Shown one piece after another: positions 36,595 to 48,494 of a DNA stretch of 64,000 nt. This DNA is from Cytidiella melzeri (lineage: Eukaryota; Basidiomycota; Agaricomycetes; Polyporales; Irpicaceae). The DNA lies in the NCBI GenBank assembly GCA_022592445.1, contig JABYQR010000007.1:62001-126000 (forward strand). The letters run 5' to 3'. The stretch's first letter is position 1, and every line of letters begins with the position of its first letter. The notes beneath the pieces are model-generated. The model was given only the letters and a program-made list of their open reading frames with translations. It was not told the origin of the DNA and did not search any database. Position numbers and translations under genes: made by a program.

Positions 36595-39500
36595 TCAGGA
36601 CAGCGGGTCGAAGTCTCCCCAATCATCTTTCGACAAGGTTTTTGAAGTTCCGTTTGCAGACCAGCTAGGCTGAGCAGGCTTTGACGGCGCCAAGATGCTG
36701 CCCATAGAAGGTGGTGCAAAAGGCGGCTGTGGAGCCATCGCGGGCATGGTTGACATGGTTGACATGGTAGGTAATGCAGGCACTGCGGGCGCAAGAGAGG
36801 TAAACTGCATTACCGGAGCTTGCACCACCGGCGTCGTTGAGAGGTTGATGTTGTAGTTGGGAGCTGAGGCAGTGGAAGTCGACGTTCGTGGAAGCGCCTG
36901 AGGGACCAGAGGAGATGAGGTGGTCATTGAGGTCCGGGGGGTTTGAGATGCCAAGGACGGCCTCGACATCGGTGGTGTACTAAAGGAGTTGAACGATGTC
37001 TGTGTTGTAGGAATTGCACCGAGACCTCGCGAAGGGTTTGGCAGTGTAGCCGGCCTTGAGACAGTCGTGGGAGGTGGACTGGTTGGAGGAGATGAGGGCA
37101 TTTGCGCAGATAATGACGGGCTTGTAGCAGGCTGAGCGGACTTTAGATAACATACACCGCGTACAGTCCCAAATACGACATACCTCTTGACTGCTGAAAA
37201 TACTACCCCAGACATCATCGTCCCATCCTTGTTGCGACGTATCCACCACCGAATCTGCCTTGATGGTAGCCGCGTTACCACCCACAAGACTCTCAAAGTC
37301 AACAGCTCCGCCCAAAGTCGGCGCAGTAGTCCCATTGACAGCCGTGGCAGACCTGTCCTCTATTCGCTGAGAATCTCGAAGGAATTGATCATGTTCCTTT
37401 TCAACCCGATCGCCAAGCTTCCGTATAACGTCCATGAACCGTTTGAATTGCGATACACTGAGTACTGCGCACGGATAGTCAGCTTTCGATGACTGAGCCG
37501 ACATATGATGATGCGTCACTCACGCGGTCCCATTGACATCGCCCACAACTGCGGTAGGACGAGGGTAGCGACGGCTTCGCGATCGACTTTCACGCCCATA
37601 GCTTCGTGAACACCTAATGTAGCCATCTACAGTAAATCAGTCAATACTCACTCACCCCCTTGGTCGGGAACCCTTACCATGACTGCTGGTTCCCTGGTGC
37701 GGATCTTGGCTAATAACGGTACCAGCTTTTGTGTCAGACTCGACTAAACGACATTTAGCGACATTACACGTCCCAGAGAGTACCAGTCCACATACTTGAT
37801 CTAATGTCTTGACCATACTGAGGAAGGTGACCAAAGTTGCAACTTTCACCGTGAGTACGCGTGTCTTCGTGAACACAAGCTGATGGAATGAAATCTAAAT
37901 CCGTCACTTATAGCTCCGTCGTAATGATCCTTACCGCCACTCTGGGGAACAGCGTTCCCTGCACTTCGTTGTAATCAATCGTGTCACAGAGGTCTGGAAC
38001 GACTTTCAAAGCCCGTTCTTGCACCTTAGTAGGAAATTAGTCTGACGTCCGTATTTGACAAGAAAACACACTTACGATGCTATGGTCCGATTCAAGAGCG
38101 TTATATACCAATGGAAGTACATCTGTAGTACCGTTAGCCGTCTACTGAAATCATGCTGCGGACCTCAATTGCACTCACGTTCCCTGAAAACGCCCTTCTC
38201 CGTTTTGTTCTGCAACATTTGTAGGTTATCCAACAGAGTTATCATGTTTTGCGGTGGCTCCTTGATAACAAACAGCGGCTTCAAACTCGGGAGCACCAAT
38301 GCAGCGAACTGCGTCGGCGACAGTATCTGCGAAATGGCAAATACGTTTGGGAGGATGTAGGGCAAGAGGTGCGTGTCTTTCATTTCTTCTAGGAGCGATG
38401 GTAGAATCTTTCGCGTTCGCAAGCCCTCGGAGAACCTGTCTAGCACCCCAGTGAGGCCTTTCATGAATGATATCTTTTCCTCTCTCGACTTCGCAGCAAA
38501 ATTTGAGCGGTCGAGGAAGTTGAGAGTTGAGATGGGGAGTGAGGAAAAGAATGGGTGAGAGGGGAGCGTGGTCGGTGACGGTCGATTAGCAGCATGTCTT
38601 GTGATCATTGAGGTTAGCAAAGCTAGTAGCATGTAGTGTATTATGAGCATTGATGAATGTTAAGTACGTGAGGTGTTCCTTACCTTTCAGGTCTGGATCG
38701 AGCCTATCCATGCCCTGCGGAGTTCTGCCCGCATTTTCACGGACGCCGCCTAGACTGCCATGGTTCTTCCAGGGTGGTAAGCCCTTGGAATGAGTCGCGT
38801 AAACTAAGCAAGCCAACGAATACATGTCGGATGCGGGGTCGAGTACTTCATCCAAAGCATACTCGGGGGCTGCTCAGATATCAACATCATTTTCATCGAC
38901 ACAATGTATATACTCATACCGATGTAGTCGAAAGATCGCTGCGTATATGCAGGGGCACGGCCATCGAAGGTAGGAAATTCCCAACGAGATGGTGTTCCGT
39001 CAGGCTTAGTCAAGGGTATCGTCAGGCCCAAGCCCGAGATCTTCCAGTCACCCTAAGGAGGTAAAGAAATTAACCCGTGCGATCTTTTCATGCGAAACTG
39101 GAGAAAGAACCCACTGCGCTGTTAATGATAATACTTTCCGGCGTAATGTTCGTATGTATGAGCCGCGCAGACGTATGTAAGAACACTAAGCCTTTGCACA
39201 GCTGTAATATGCCTTTCTGGATCTATAGGGACATTTCGAGTCTTATCAGTGCTAGCAAAAAGAAGACCAGTTTTGAGTACTGACTTCGACCTCATCTAAC
39301 TCCACCAACGGACTGTACTGTAAAGAGCCTGGAATCGAGAGATGCAAAGAGGACAATACAGGCTCAGTAGCAAAGATCAGCTCTGTCCGTGTCTCCTCGA
39401 GCGGTTCAACCACCTCTTGTAAAAACTATCAGTAGGATTGGACATCTTGAGATGAATTCCATGACCTCACCTAGGATGCACGGGTGCCGCAGTCTGCTCA

Positions 39501-39946
39501 ATGCAGTAGCCTCAAAGAACGCGGCATTGTCAGAGCATACGGTAGGGGATGAACAAGATACACTCACCTCAGCCTTCAATACCTCCATCGTCCTCTCTCT
39601 GGACGCAGGACGCATCCTATCCATTTCAGGACTCTTCTTATCCGCGCTCCATACGCTCACGCGTTTACCCGTACCCTACACATCGTTCACTTCAGCAAGA
39701 CCATCCTTTGTACTGTTCCGGCCGAAGTGAACACAGGAATTACTGTACCTTGTGAGTGGCAGATTGCACACGCCATGGGCCGACATTGAACGGTGGGGAG
39801 TGGGACGCAGTGGGTAAGACAGCGGACGACGTGGACGGCGCTGGCGTTGACGACCTACTGCCAAAGGAAAGTGTCCCGCCAGCTCCGATGTTGTAATTTT
39901 GGGAGATGTTGGTACGGCCAAAGAAGGACGACGCAGCGGCCAACAT
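36595..39946 (-). CDS. SCY1: SCY1/SCYL2-type pseudokinase
   Basis: Member of the Scy1-like pseudokinase family, linked to clathrin-coated vesicle traffic between Golgi and endosomes. The ATG at 39946 opens MLAAASSFFGRTNISQNYNI, then FNVGPWRVQSATHK, SVWSADKKSPEMDRM and ALSRLRHPCILGEVMEF. The catalytic loop reads IHTNITPESIIIN in place of HRD...N and the DFG site reads KISGLGL, so kinase chemistry is not expected. FDYIAPEYAL, SDMYSLACLVYATHSKGLPPW and the HEAT-like part (KISFMKGLTGVLDRFSEGL, LLPYILPNVFAISQILSP) follow. The tail is Pro/Thr/Ser-rich and ends KDDWGDFDPLS, a DxF/W-like adaptor-binding type end. The TGA is at 36595-36597. At least ten introns. Confidence 0.92.
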
Positions 39947-40390
39947 TGTGGTCACGGTAACAATGGTCGAGAGTAACGCAGTAAACGTGCCAACTGGAAG
40001 AAGTGAACTTGAGCAGCTTTGTGGTGGCAACGAGGCTGATTCGCGTTTACAGCCTTTCCTCGAGGCTGACCGTTGAACTGTGCAGAGGGTGTAAAGAAAG
40101 TCATGAACTTGAATATGCGGGGCGTTCATGCACTTCGGGCGCCTCTGGCTCTGAGTACGTTGGCCAATCAAGACTTGAATCACAATAAACTTACACCTCG
40201 GCGCTGCAACATACAGTCCATGGCTCGCATGAGCCGAGACACGGGTTGTTTTATGCATCAAGGTATAAGACATATATTTACACTGACTAAGGAAATCTAG
40301 TACGGTAAGTATTGGTACAAATTGTAAGATCGTGATCATCGCAAACCATTCCCAGCTCCCCCAACGTGCTCAACCAAATCATATCCGTGC
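39947..40390. other. SCY1 upstream region
   Basis: Presumed SCY1 promoter on the minus strand and the 3' flank of the arrestin gene. Open frames here show no conserved motifs. Confidence 0.35.
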
Positions 40391-42021
40391 CTATGAAAAA
40401 GATGTGAATCGCGGTCGCAGAGTGGTCAAGCCCAGAGCAGGCGATGCGTGTTCGTCTGTCAACAGCACAGTCTCAGGATCCTCATACGAATCTGTCGTCA
40501 ATTGTATCGGCTCGTCCACGCGAAAGGTCGGTAAGTGCTTCACATCCTGTGGGGGTCGTACCGTCACGCGAATAAAATACTAGAATGGACGGTATCAGAG
40601 CAAAAATACTACGACGGACCGAGAGAAAGGACATACGTGAATGTCAAGAGCCCCTGCAATGTTAAAATTCACCTCCCGGCCAGGCATCCCTGCACCCAAC
40701 TGGAGCGACAGATACGCTGTTCCAGTGGTGCTTTCGAGGCTAACACTGGGCTTGGCTGAAGATATAATAAACTCACGAGCGCTGAACAGTCGACCTTGGG
40801 AGTCGAGCCAGATTCTCCTCTTCTTCACGAGCTGAACCTCGACATTGGAAGCGTATAGCATTGTAAGAGCAGGAGATAATGGGCAGAATATGTTTACCGC
40901 TAACGGTATAAAGTCGCCGGATGCGTACTGTGTTGGTATGGGAAAGAATAGCTATGACGACCCTGTCAGACTTTACTACTCAAGTGATAAGTAGGAGCAC
41001 AACACGTACATGAACGGTCGGTAAGTTTGCAGATCCAGATATCGATTGCGCTTCGCAAGGCCAAGTAGGTGCAAGCGCAGTGGCCTCGACGCATTCTGGT
41101 AAGTTTGATATGTGGGCGCGAGGAAAGTTTACGAGGGTCGGAATGGCAGGACGTGTTTTAGGTAGGAATAGCACAGGGATCTTTCGCCTGTAATCGTGTA
41201 GAACAAACAGGTCAACGTTGTCTGTACACCAAAATATAGAAGTTGTCATTGAAGAGGATGTATACAGCAGCACAGAAGAGACGTACATACGGGTACATGC
41301 AAATGCAGGAGTGTGAGCCAACATGAGCAAAAAGCTTGAGAAGCAACTTACACTTCGTTGCGGCGGAACCTGCCTTTTCTTGAGACGTCAACCTGAACGT
41401 AGTAGGAAATCTCCGACGAGACACCAGAGTGGATGGCTGAATACGATGGTGGAAGACGGACGTTTTGGCCGTCGGCGCGGGTAGGAAACATGATCGTGAA
41501 GGGATATCTACTTCCCGCGTTTATTGTTTGACCTGCATCGAGGCTGCACTGGGGAACGAGCGGGGTTGTTTTCGAAAACAGAGTAAAGATATGGAGACCA
41601 GCGATGGGAGCACGCAGGGCATGTTCGGACACAGCGGTTTTGATTATACCTTCCAGCTATAATAAGTGATCAAATCAGTCGTTTGTGCGCATCACACAGC
41701 AAACGGCAAAAATAGTGGGAGTACCTTCACAGTAATACCGGACACATGGGTGCACTTGCCTCTGAAGTTGACAGTCCCCTCAACTACGCCTTTGAGTCCG
41801 TATGCAGGGTGCATGAGAGCACACGGAAATTCTCCTAGGTCTATTTCAAGGTGGTCGGTCGTGAATAAGAACCGACGAATGTGGGTGGGGCTGGTAGCTG
41901 TGGGCGAAGACGGAGTAGAATGCACTAAAACACGTTCAGTTGCCGCCGGGACTTCTGTATAGAGAGGCAGAGTGTGTGCATGAACCAAGGCGTTTGTGTA
42001 GATAGGAGGAAGGTCAGCCAT
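40391..42021 (-). CDS. Arrestin-domain protein
   Basis: Arrestin-fold protein, probably an adaptor for ubiquitin ligases at membranes by family analogy. The preferred ATG is at 42021 (MADLPPIYTNALVHAHTLPL). The N-terminal arrestin sheet reads FLFTTDHLEIDLGEF, LMHPAYGLKGVVEGTVNFRG and VSGITVKLEGI. The C-terminal domain follows: LFSKTTPLVP, GSRYPFTIMFPTRADGQN, LPPSYSAIHSGVSSEISYYVQVDVSRKG, KIPVLFLPKTRP, then VEVQLVKKRRIWLDSQGR and YFIRVTVRPPQDVKHLPTF. It ends LGLTTLRPRFTSFS at the TAG at 40391-40393. Introns are short. LPPIY and LPPSY are PY-like motifs that would suit binding of a Nedd4-type (Rsp5) ligase. The start is uncertain because the frame continues upstream. Confidence 0.75.
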
Positions 42022-42672
42022 GGACGTCCAGCAGCTGTAGCACAATTAGTAACTTCTACCTGTGCAGTAGCTGCAAGGGATGGTAGAGAGAAGATGGGTC
42101 GGGGAGATTTGTGGATGGGCACATTGGCAGTAGTTAAGAAGACCCGAATGACTCTTCAGTAGATAGCTGCAAGTTGGTCAGCGTCAGCTACGACAGCAAC
42201 AACTAAGCAACCTCACTATAGCCACGCGCGTCAAAGCCCCCTGTGCGTATGTCGTGAAAATACCTCAGAACGACGCCTAAACAACGCATCCCCCTTGCAT
42301 CATGACAGAGAACGGCATGGAAAACCACTGCAGTCTAAAGAGTGACGTTCGCTCGGTCATGACTCGAGATTGAATCAGCCAAAGACAACGGTCAGCATCG
42401 GGCTGCGGAACGCCCACATGTCCGAGTCCGAGGTGTATGCGAGGAATTGTATAAACGAGAGGATGCATGTAGACGTCGGTCTGCACGTCGGTCTGCAGCA
42501 AAGTCCGACTACCGTCTTGTACGATTTGTTTGGTTTCGGAGAGTCAGGAATAGTAGAAAAGATGTTGTATTTGTAAATGAGCCCATTTGCGCGTGTCCTA
42601 ACAGTGACAAAATCCCTAGAATTACAGAAAAAAATCAGAAGAATTGCATTTTCGAGACCCTGCAAGTTCAAG
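42022..42672. other. Between cytochrome b561 and arrestin genes
   Basis: This stretch holds the arrestin promoter on the minus strand and the cytochrome b561 3' flank. A twice-repeated ACGTCGGTCTGC lies near 42473-42496. A minus-strand frame at 42375-42686 could be an extra 3' exon of the b561 gene but lacks family motifs. Confidence 0.35.
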
Positions 42673-43820
42673 CTAAATGTCAGCACATGTCACATAGCAC
42701 GGAAACCACACAAACCTTATACGAGAATACACGGATACAATGAGCCCGATAGGCGCAAGCGTGTACGCTAGAAGACGAACAAACGCTCCGCTGTTGTCAG
42801 TGGCAAAACTCGACCAGGTACCCCCCAGGTGCAACGTGATTAGTAGGGAGGCGAATGTTGCATATCCGACCGCGCTGCAGAATATGGTGCGTTAGAGCCA
42901 ACCTCAGGTGCAATAATAACTTGAGCCGCAATGCGAACCGATGATATTTCCAAACAGATTTAGCTTTGGGGTTTCCGCCGAAAAGAGCCCCATTGAACCA
43001 CACGCTTCCGCCGCCTAAACCAATTTGAATGAGCAGTAGAATGAATGTGAGTAGTCCACATTTCTAGATAGTACAGAAATGAGTCATGTCTGCGCAGAGC
43101 CTACGCAGTCTGTATAGACGTACCCCGTGCCAGCTTGTAAAGTGGTCACGGCTATTGATGATTTTCATCGCAAAGATAGCCAGGTAACCTAGAAAGGCGA
43201 TCGGAAAGCCCACAACTATCATAGCGAGCTGATGTCTTGTGAGGCCAGCTGCCTTGGTTCTCGGTTGTGATGTGGGTTGGAGTGTGAGTATACCTATCCG
43301 AAATTACAAAGGATGAGCCACGAATAAAGGCACGATATAGTAGAGCACACCATAGGAGAATAATGCAATGGCCAAGCTTTCAAACAGGGGATGCCAGGCA
43401 AACCATTGGAAGCTCGTACCGCTCGCGAAGGTCATGATCCATGTCACGGTGAGCAACGTCTGCCGTGACGCCTCTAATGAGTTACATCGGATACACGACA
43501 ATCTGTTCAGCTTACCCCAGCGGATGTCTGGTAGCCCTGTTTAGCGCGATGGCGGCTGACAATTGCAAGATATTTCGACTCACAATGGCAATAATCTGAG
43601 CAAGCGCATCCCCGTTCCTCCCTTCCGGCTTCTGATACTGCTCGTCGAATCCCATCTCCGTTACCTCCAACTCCTGTACTGTGTCGACTGGTTCGGGGGC
43701 CACGGTGGCGAGAGGTTGGTACGCCGCGTCTAAAGAATTTTGTGTGCCGTTATGTAGTGGCTCTGGGATTCCGCCCTGTTTGAGTGCTGCGTTGAAGATC
43801 TGAGTGAGTATGCCCGCCAT
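42673..43820 (-). CDS. Cytochrome b561-domain membrane protein
   Basis: Multi-pass haem b protein that carries electrons across a membrane. The ATG at 43820 opens a soluble N-terminus (MAGILTQIFNAALKQGG), then AQIIAIVSRNILQ. The b561 core has FQWFAWHPLFESLAIALFSYG, GILTLQPTSQPRTKAAGLTRHQ, a helix with VVGFPIAFLGYLAIFAMKII, DHFTSWH, LLTFILLLIQIGLGGGSVWF, KAKSVWKYHR and LHLGGTWSSF. Histidines in AWHP, TRHQ, TSWH and KYHR are the likely haem ligands. Without a further intron the frame ends SRIRFVWFPCYVTCADI at 42673-42675; a spliced end reaching 42375 is possible. The natural electron donor is unknown. Confidence 0.82.
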
Positions 43821-44064
43821 GCTTTATACTGTACGAGAGCCTCCCAAAGCCACAGCAGGGTACATGGGTGTGGGAAGGAAGACGTGGGATCCAACTCTTG
43901 TGAACCCCCGCCGGCAATGTTGTACCCTGGAACGATGTATGATATTTCTTTTGTTACATGGGAAATAATAGCAATGTGCCGGAAAAGAAATCTGTTGCCG
44001 TTGACTGAGGACTCAGGTTGTTACGCTTGCCTCCCACAGCCAGAAAGCTTACAACTTGCAACTA
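43821..44064. other. Cytochrome b561 upstream region
   Basis: Short stretch between the b561 start codon and the inverted-repeat element. It should hold the b561 promoter on the minus strand. No other feature is seen. Confidence 0.4.
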
Positions 44065-44759
44065 TACTATGCTTTAGGTACTGTTCGTAAAACTTCGGCG
44101 CTCAGCCCATTGCGCTGAAAATCCTCGGCTGAAAGAAAGAAAAAGTACATGGACGTATACCTATGCATCTGTCTAGTACACTGTAATTTTTTCAGCCAGT
44201 TTAGAGAGGAAGAGAGGGCTACGGCAGGATGCCGGCGAAGGGCATAAAAGACATGGGGCGTTCGTAAAAATGTCACGGTTAGTCACACCGGCTCGAGGCG
44301 GCAGATTATCAAGACTTACTATATGTAGTGCTGCCATCAACACTTTTACGACGAGGCTGCAATATGCGTCTCAGCGGAGTTTGAACCGCGCTCTGTGCGA
44401 AGTCACGCATCGTTCTACATTGCTCGTAAAAGCCACTATGCACATGTACTTTGAGTAATCGGGCTGCTGGAGCAGATTCTCATGTGAATTCGGTCACTTC
44501 GCTTCACCAAGTATTTTGAAAAATATCCAGTGCATCAGCCAGAATCTCTTCCCATCAGTCCAAGGAGAGCCCAGAAACTCACTGCATCGTCTTCAGCAAC
44601 TCCACGTCTGACAAATAAAATACTTCTTTCACGTCAAAAGCCCTATTTAGAAGTCCTTAATTACATGCAGTATACTCAGAATTTTTGGAGGTGCACAAGA
44701 GTTGAAAGAAGCAGTGTTCGTAAAATCAGGCGTTTACGAACAGTACCTAAAGCATAGTA
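44065..44759. mobile_element. Non-autonomous Tc1/mariner-like element (MITE) with TA target duplication
   Basis: The left end (from 44067) begins CTATGCTTTAGGTACTGTTC and continues GTAAA. The right end (to 44757) is its reverse complement, TTTACGAACAGTACCTAAAG plus CATAG, a perfect 25-base terminal inverted repeat. Both ends are flanked by TA (44065-44066 and 44758-44759), the target duplication of Tc1/mariner transposons. The 691-base interior has no transposase; open frames in it are short and unrecognised. TTCGTAAAA recurs at the left end, near 44262 and near 44719, giving subterminal repeats. It sits between the b561 and 3-hydroxyisobutyrate dehydrogenase genes, where it may contribute promoter sequence. 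Confidence 0.85.
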
Positions 44760-44916
44760 ATTGGAAGACGATTCGTTCGATTTCGGTCAAGTTCGGCTCG
44801 AGTCCGGCTGTCGGGAAGTCGGGACGGGATGGCCGGACCACAGACGCTTACCCCGCATTCCAATATAACCACAGCTTTATCAGTACTCCTCACGTCTCAA
44901 AAGAGAGACATATACC

Positions 44917-46105
44917 ATGAAAGCGACTACACGCCTCCTCACTACTCTTTCCCGCTCGCACTCGTCAATCAATGCAAATGGTAGCGCAAGGCAGCAGACG
45001 ACCGCGTTCATAGGTCTCGGACGGATGGGAAACGAAATGGCATTCAACCTCTTCTCCCGGACACTCGTCGAGAGTGGGGGAGGTGCGCGGTTCGTGGTTT
45101 GCGATGCCAGGGAAGAGAGCGCGGCGTCGTTCGTGACAAACTTCCGCCACCACTTTCCTGGTGCAAGGATTGAGATCGTGGCTTCACCCGCAGAGTGAGT
45201 AGCCACAGTGCCGCATTAATACTTCTACGACACTTATATCTCTTAGGGCAGTGACCGCCTCACAAACTCTGATTACAATGCTCCCTTCATCGCCTCATGT
45301 GCAGAACGTATATGCCACCGAAGCGGGGGGCATAATACCTGCCCTGCGGTCACTCGGGCACGAGAGTGCGACCGAGACATTGTGCATAGACTCTACAACG
45401 CTCGATGTAGAGGTTGCGCGTGGTATCGCAGAAGAGGTACACAATACCGGAGCCACGATGGTAGACGCACCCGTGAGCGGTGGAGTCGCAGGCGCGAAAG
45501 CCGGCACACTGAGCTTCCTCGTCGGTGGCACGCAGGAAGCCTATGAACGGGTCTCACCTATCCTGTCCAGGATGGGGAAGCGAATCATGTTCTGTGGCCC
45601 TAGCGGTTCAGGCTTGGCTGCCAAGATCTGCAACAACATGGTTCTCGGGGTGCAACAAATTGCAGTGGCTGAGGCCATGCTTCTCGGGCAGAAGCTAGGG
45701 CTAAAACCAGCCGTGCTCGCGGGTGTTATCAACAACTCAACTGGTTCATGTTGGGCAAGCTCGGTCAACAATCCAGTCCCCGGGGCATTGCTTGACAAAG
45801 AACCACCCTGTACCCGAGATTACGAAGGCGGGTTTGCTACGAGTTTGATGTTGAAGGTGAGTTGGACATGGCATACCCGGGAAGAGCTGAGATTCACTAT
45901 GTCTTATCAGGATATGGGCCTCGCAACAAAGGTCGGCGACATTGTGGGGTGTCCTCTCGCCATGGGCGAGGCAGCGGAGAGGATGTATGCCGAGGTGATT
46001 GAGGCAGAACCGGAGCTGGCGAACAAGGACTTTTCGTCTGTGTACAAGTACCTGACGGTCTCTGCCGACAACGAAAGCCGAAAAAGGAAGAATGACACAG
46101 TCTGA
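44917..46105 (+). CDS. HIBADH: 3-hydroxyisobutyrate dehydrogenase, mitochondrial
   Basis: NAD-dependent enzyme of valine breakdown. The ATG at 44917 opens a mitochondrial-type leader (MKATTRLLTTLSRSHSS). The Rossmann motif follows as FIGLGRMGNEMAFNL. An intron after ASPAE (GTGAGT donor, CTTAG acceptor near 45246) joins in frame to AVTASQTLITMLPS. Family signatures: DAPVSGGVAGAKAGTLSFLV, GSGLAAKICNNMVLGVQQI with the catalytic Lys of the K-x-x-NN motif, and NNSTGSCWASSVNNPVPG. A second intron after TSLMLK joins to DMGLATKVGDIVGCPL. It ends SRKRKNDTV at the TGA at 46103-46105. The following SDR gene is on the same strand. Confidence 0.93.
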
Positions 46106-46556
46106 GAGGGTGTAGCATGCGTGTAGGGCCTGAATTTGAGCACTCTGTGTGGCAGAGTTTTCCCTTGGCTGCCTCGTATGAACATCTCCGAGAGTGTCGG
46201 AAGTGGTATTCCAATTAAGGTTAAGGTCAGGTTGCCAAGGCTTAAAGTCGATAATGCCTGAATAAAATACATAAATAAGACTATCTTTATTGTTGCTCGT
46301 CCAGTTTGCATCCCTTGTGTCTGTTGTTCCCTTCTTCGTCTTCGTTGCTCACATAGGTACCCGACTGTCGCTATTTCGCCCAACGAAGACTGACGCAACT
46401 CGCAGCGCGTACCGCATTGGGCATAGACTGGTGTTTTCCCGAGGCCGCCGGTGCCGACAATCTATCTCTAACCTGATCTGTTTAAATCGCAATCCTTTGC
46501 TGCGTTGACCTGCGACCTCCTCCTCCTCCTCGCCCTTCTTGCCGACGCCCCCCGCC
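46106..46556. other. Intergenic between HIBADH and SDR genes
   Basis: Presumed terminator of HIBADH (AATAAAATA near 46260) and promoter of the SDR gene with a CT-rich run just before its ATG. Nothing else is seen. Confidence 0.4.
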
Positions 46557-48494
46557 ATGTCCTCAAAGCCGTCGGTCATAATATTTGGTATGTCCGCTGT
46601 CGACCTGCGCGTGCTCAACGACACTTATTTCCAATCATTGACGTGTGTTTTCCTTTCAGGTGGTCTCAATACCTGTTCGCGCGCTCTAGCATCATTGCTC
46701 GTACCCATAGACGGCGAACCACTTGTATCTGTACGTCCTACTCTCCGCCGGCTTGGTTTGTCTCATGTACCACCCTATTCCATCCGCAGCACCTCAGGAT
46801 TGTGGACAAATACTCAGTATCGCCTCCTACGACGTGCGTGTTGCTTTATCTACATTCCTCTACACCCAACTCACACTGAATGGCGACACTTGTCTAGGTA
46901 TCTGGGCGCAGAATTCCCAAAGGTATTGAACAAGCCGAACGTCGAGTATCGCCAGGCCAACTTGCAGATCCCTAGTATGTGCACCCCCTTCAACATGGCT
47001 TCGCCGGCGTGCACTTCGCCGCCGCGCAGAACCCTCTTCGTATCCTTTTGACTCATAGCTGACATGTTCTTGTATGCGTGTCCTCAAAACAGCCACCGTC
47101 ACGTCATGTTTTGACCCGCCCGACGGCCAGGAGCCGTATTCGTACGTTTTCGACCTCACAGGGGAGATTCAGTGGGACAGGACAGAACAGGTGCGTAGCC
47201 ATGCTTATCCGACGCTAGCATAGGGTTTTCCATTGAAGTTGGTCGGTGCCGATCAGATACAAATCAACACGACCTTCAACGTCGCTCGACTTCTTGGTCT
47301 TGAAGCTGCGCAACGAAAGGTGAAGGCGTACGTCCGGCTGACACATCCGTTTTATGAGTGCAAGGAAAAATCGAAGCCGAGCGACCCAAAGGCTGTGAAG
47401 GCTGATGGTGTGCATGGAGTGTGGTGGCACGAGACTGCAAGGATGCTGGGATCCATCGAAAAGTGAGTGACGTATGATTACTCGTCGAATCGTCACTTAC
47501 GGACAGTCGTCGGCTGTAGCCTGAATGCTGTGATCCTTCGAACGGCCATGGTTTACGGCCCTTATGTGAACTACGGTAGTAAGTCACGACTTTGCATTGA
47601 GACCTCGGAATGGGTGCTCACATATGCGCTACCTTACAGTGGTAATAAGCTTCATCACCGTCGCCGCAACGTATGGATACGCCAAAGAGCCAATGAAAGC
47701 ATTGTGAGTCTTTACGTTACCCTTTCTCAGACTTGTCCTCCTCATTCACGTGCTGCTTCGCCGCATAGATGGGGTCCTGGTATACATGCAACACATACGG
47801 TTCATGTGGACGATGTCGCAGGGGCTCTATTCGCTTGTGCTGAGTGGATCGCACGAGTGGGTCGTGAGCAAGCTTTTGCCGATGCGGGAGAAGACCTTAT
47901 TTGTTTAGGCGACAAAAAGAAACTGAAGGAGCACCATACAAACGGTCTAGAGCGACTATGTGACCCCGCTGAGACCATCAGAATGCCTGCGTTCAACCTT
48001 GTAAGTCCATGTTCTGCCGAGCATGTGCTCGACTTATCCTCGTTGCACCTGTAGGAGGACAGCAGCGATTCAACCATGACATCACTCGGGAACACGTTCA
48101 CGTCAGTTTTTGGCACCACCTTCGAATATTACAACGTGCTGGTCAACCAAATGGCAAAGGTCAGTGTACAATGGCTATTGCATATACGCGAGCTCACCTG
48201 CTATCCTAGTTCAAACTGGAAGATATGGTGGAGGACATCAACGAATCGCACGTGTCGCGCTGGACAGAGATGATCACGTCTTCAACACCTCCAGTCCTCA
48301 ACTCTCCCTACAGTGCATATATGGACTTGTATGCGCTGAAGAAGCACATCATCACTTTCCCGTCTGCAAAGATCAGCGAAGTAGTCGGCTACCAGCTTCG
48401 TAAACCGGTCATCACCAAAGAGCTCGTGCAGGAAATTGTCGACAAGGCACGCGCGGAGGGAAATTGGCCCAACTGTCCACCACGCAGCTCATGA
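46557..48494 (+). CDS. Atypical extended short-chain dehydrogenase/reductase-like protein
   Basis: NAD(P)-binding fold of the epimerase type. The ATG at 46557 opens MSSKPSVIIF; an intron joins to GGLNTCSRALASLL, where a typical GxxGxxG loop is replaced by GGLNTCS. Then HLRIVDKYSVSPPTTY, VFDLTGEIQWDR, INTTFNVARLLGLEAAQ, a segment HGVWWHETARMLGSIE, LNAVILRTAMVYGPY, GIHATHTVHVDDVAGALFAC, an acidic extension (DAGEDLICLGDKKK) and a C-terminal helical part (TSVFGTTFEYYNVLVNQMAK) ending EGNWPNCPPRSS at 48492-48494. The usual YxxxK is WxxxA in GVWWHETA, so oxidoreductase chemistry is doubtful and a binding or regulatory role is possible. About six introns. Confidence 0.75.

Noticed and set aside
42375..42686. 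Minus-strand frame read as a last exon of the cytochrome b561 gene
   Set aside because: It has no b561 features and needs extra splicing; the frame already closes at 42673 after the last membrane helix. Kept only as an alternative.
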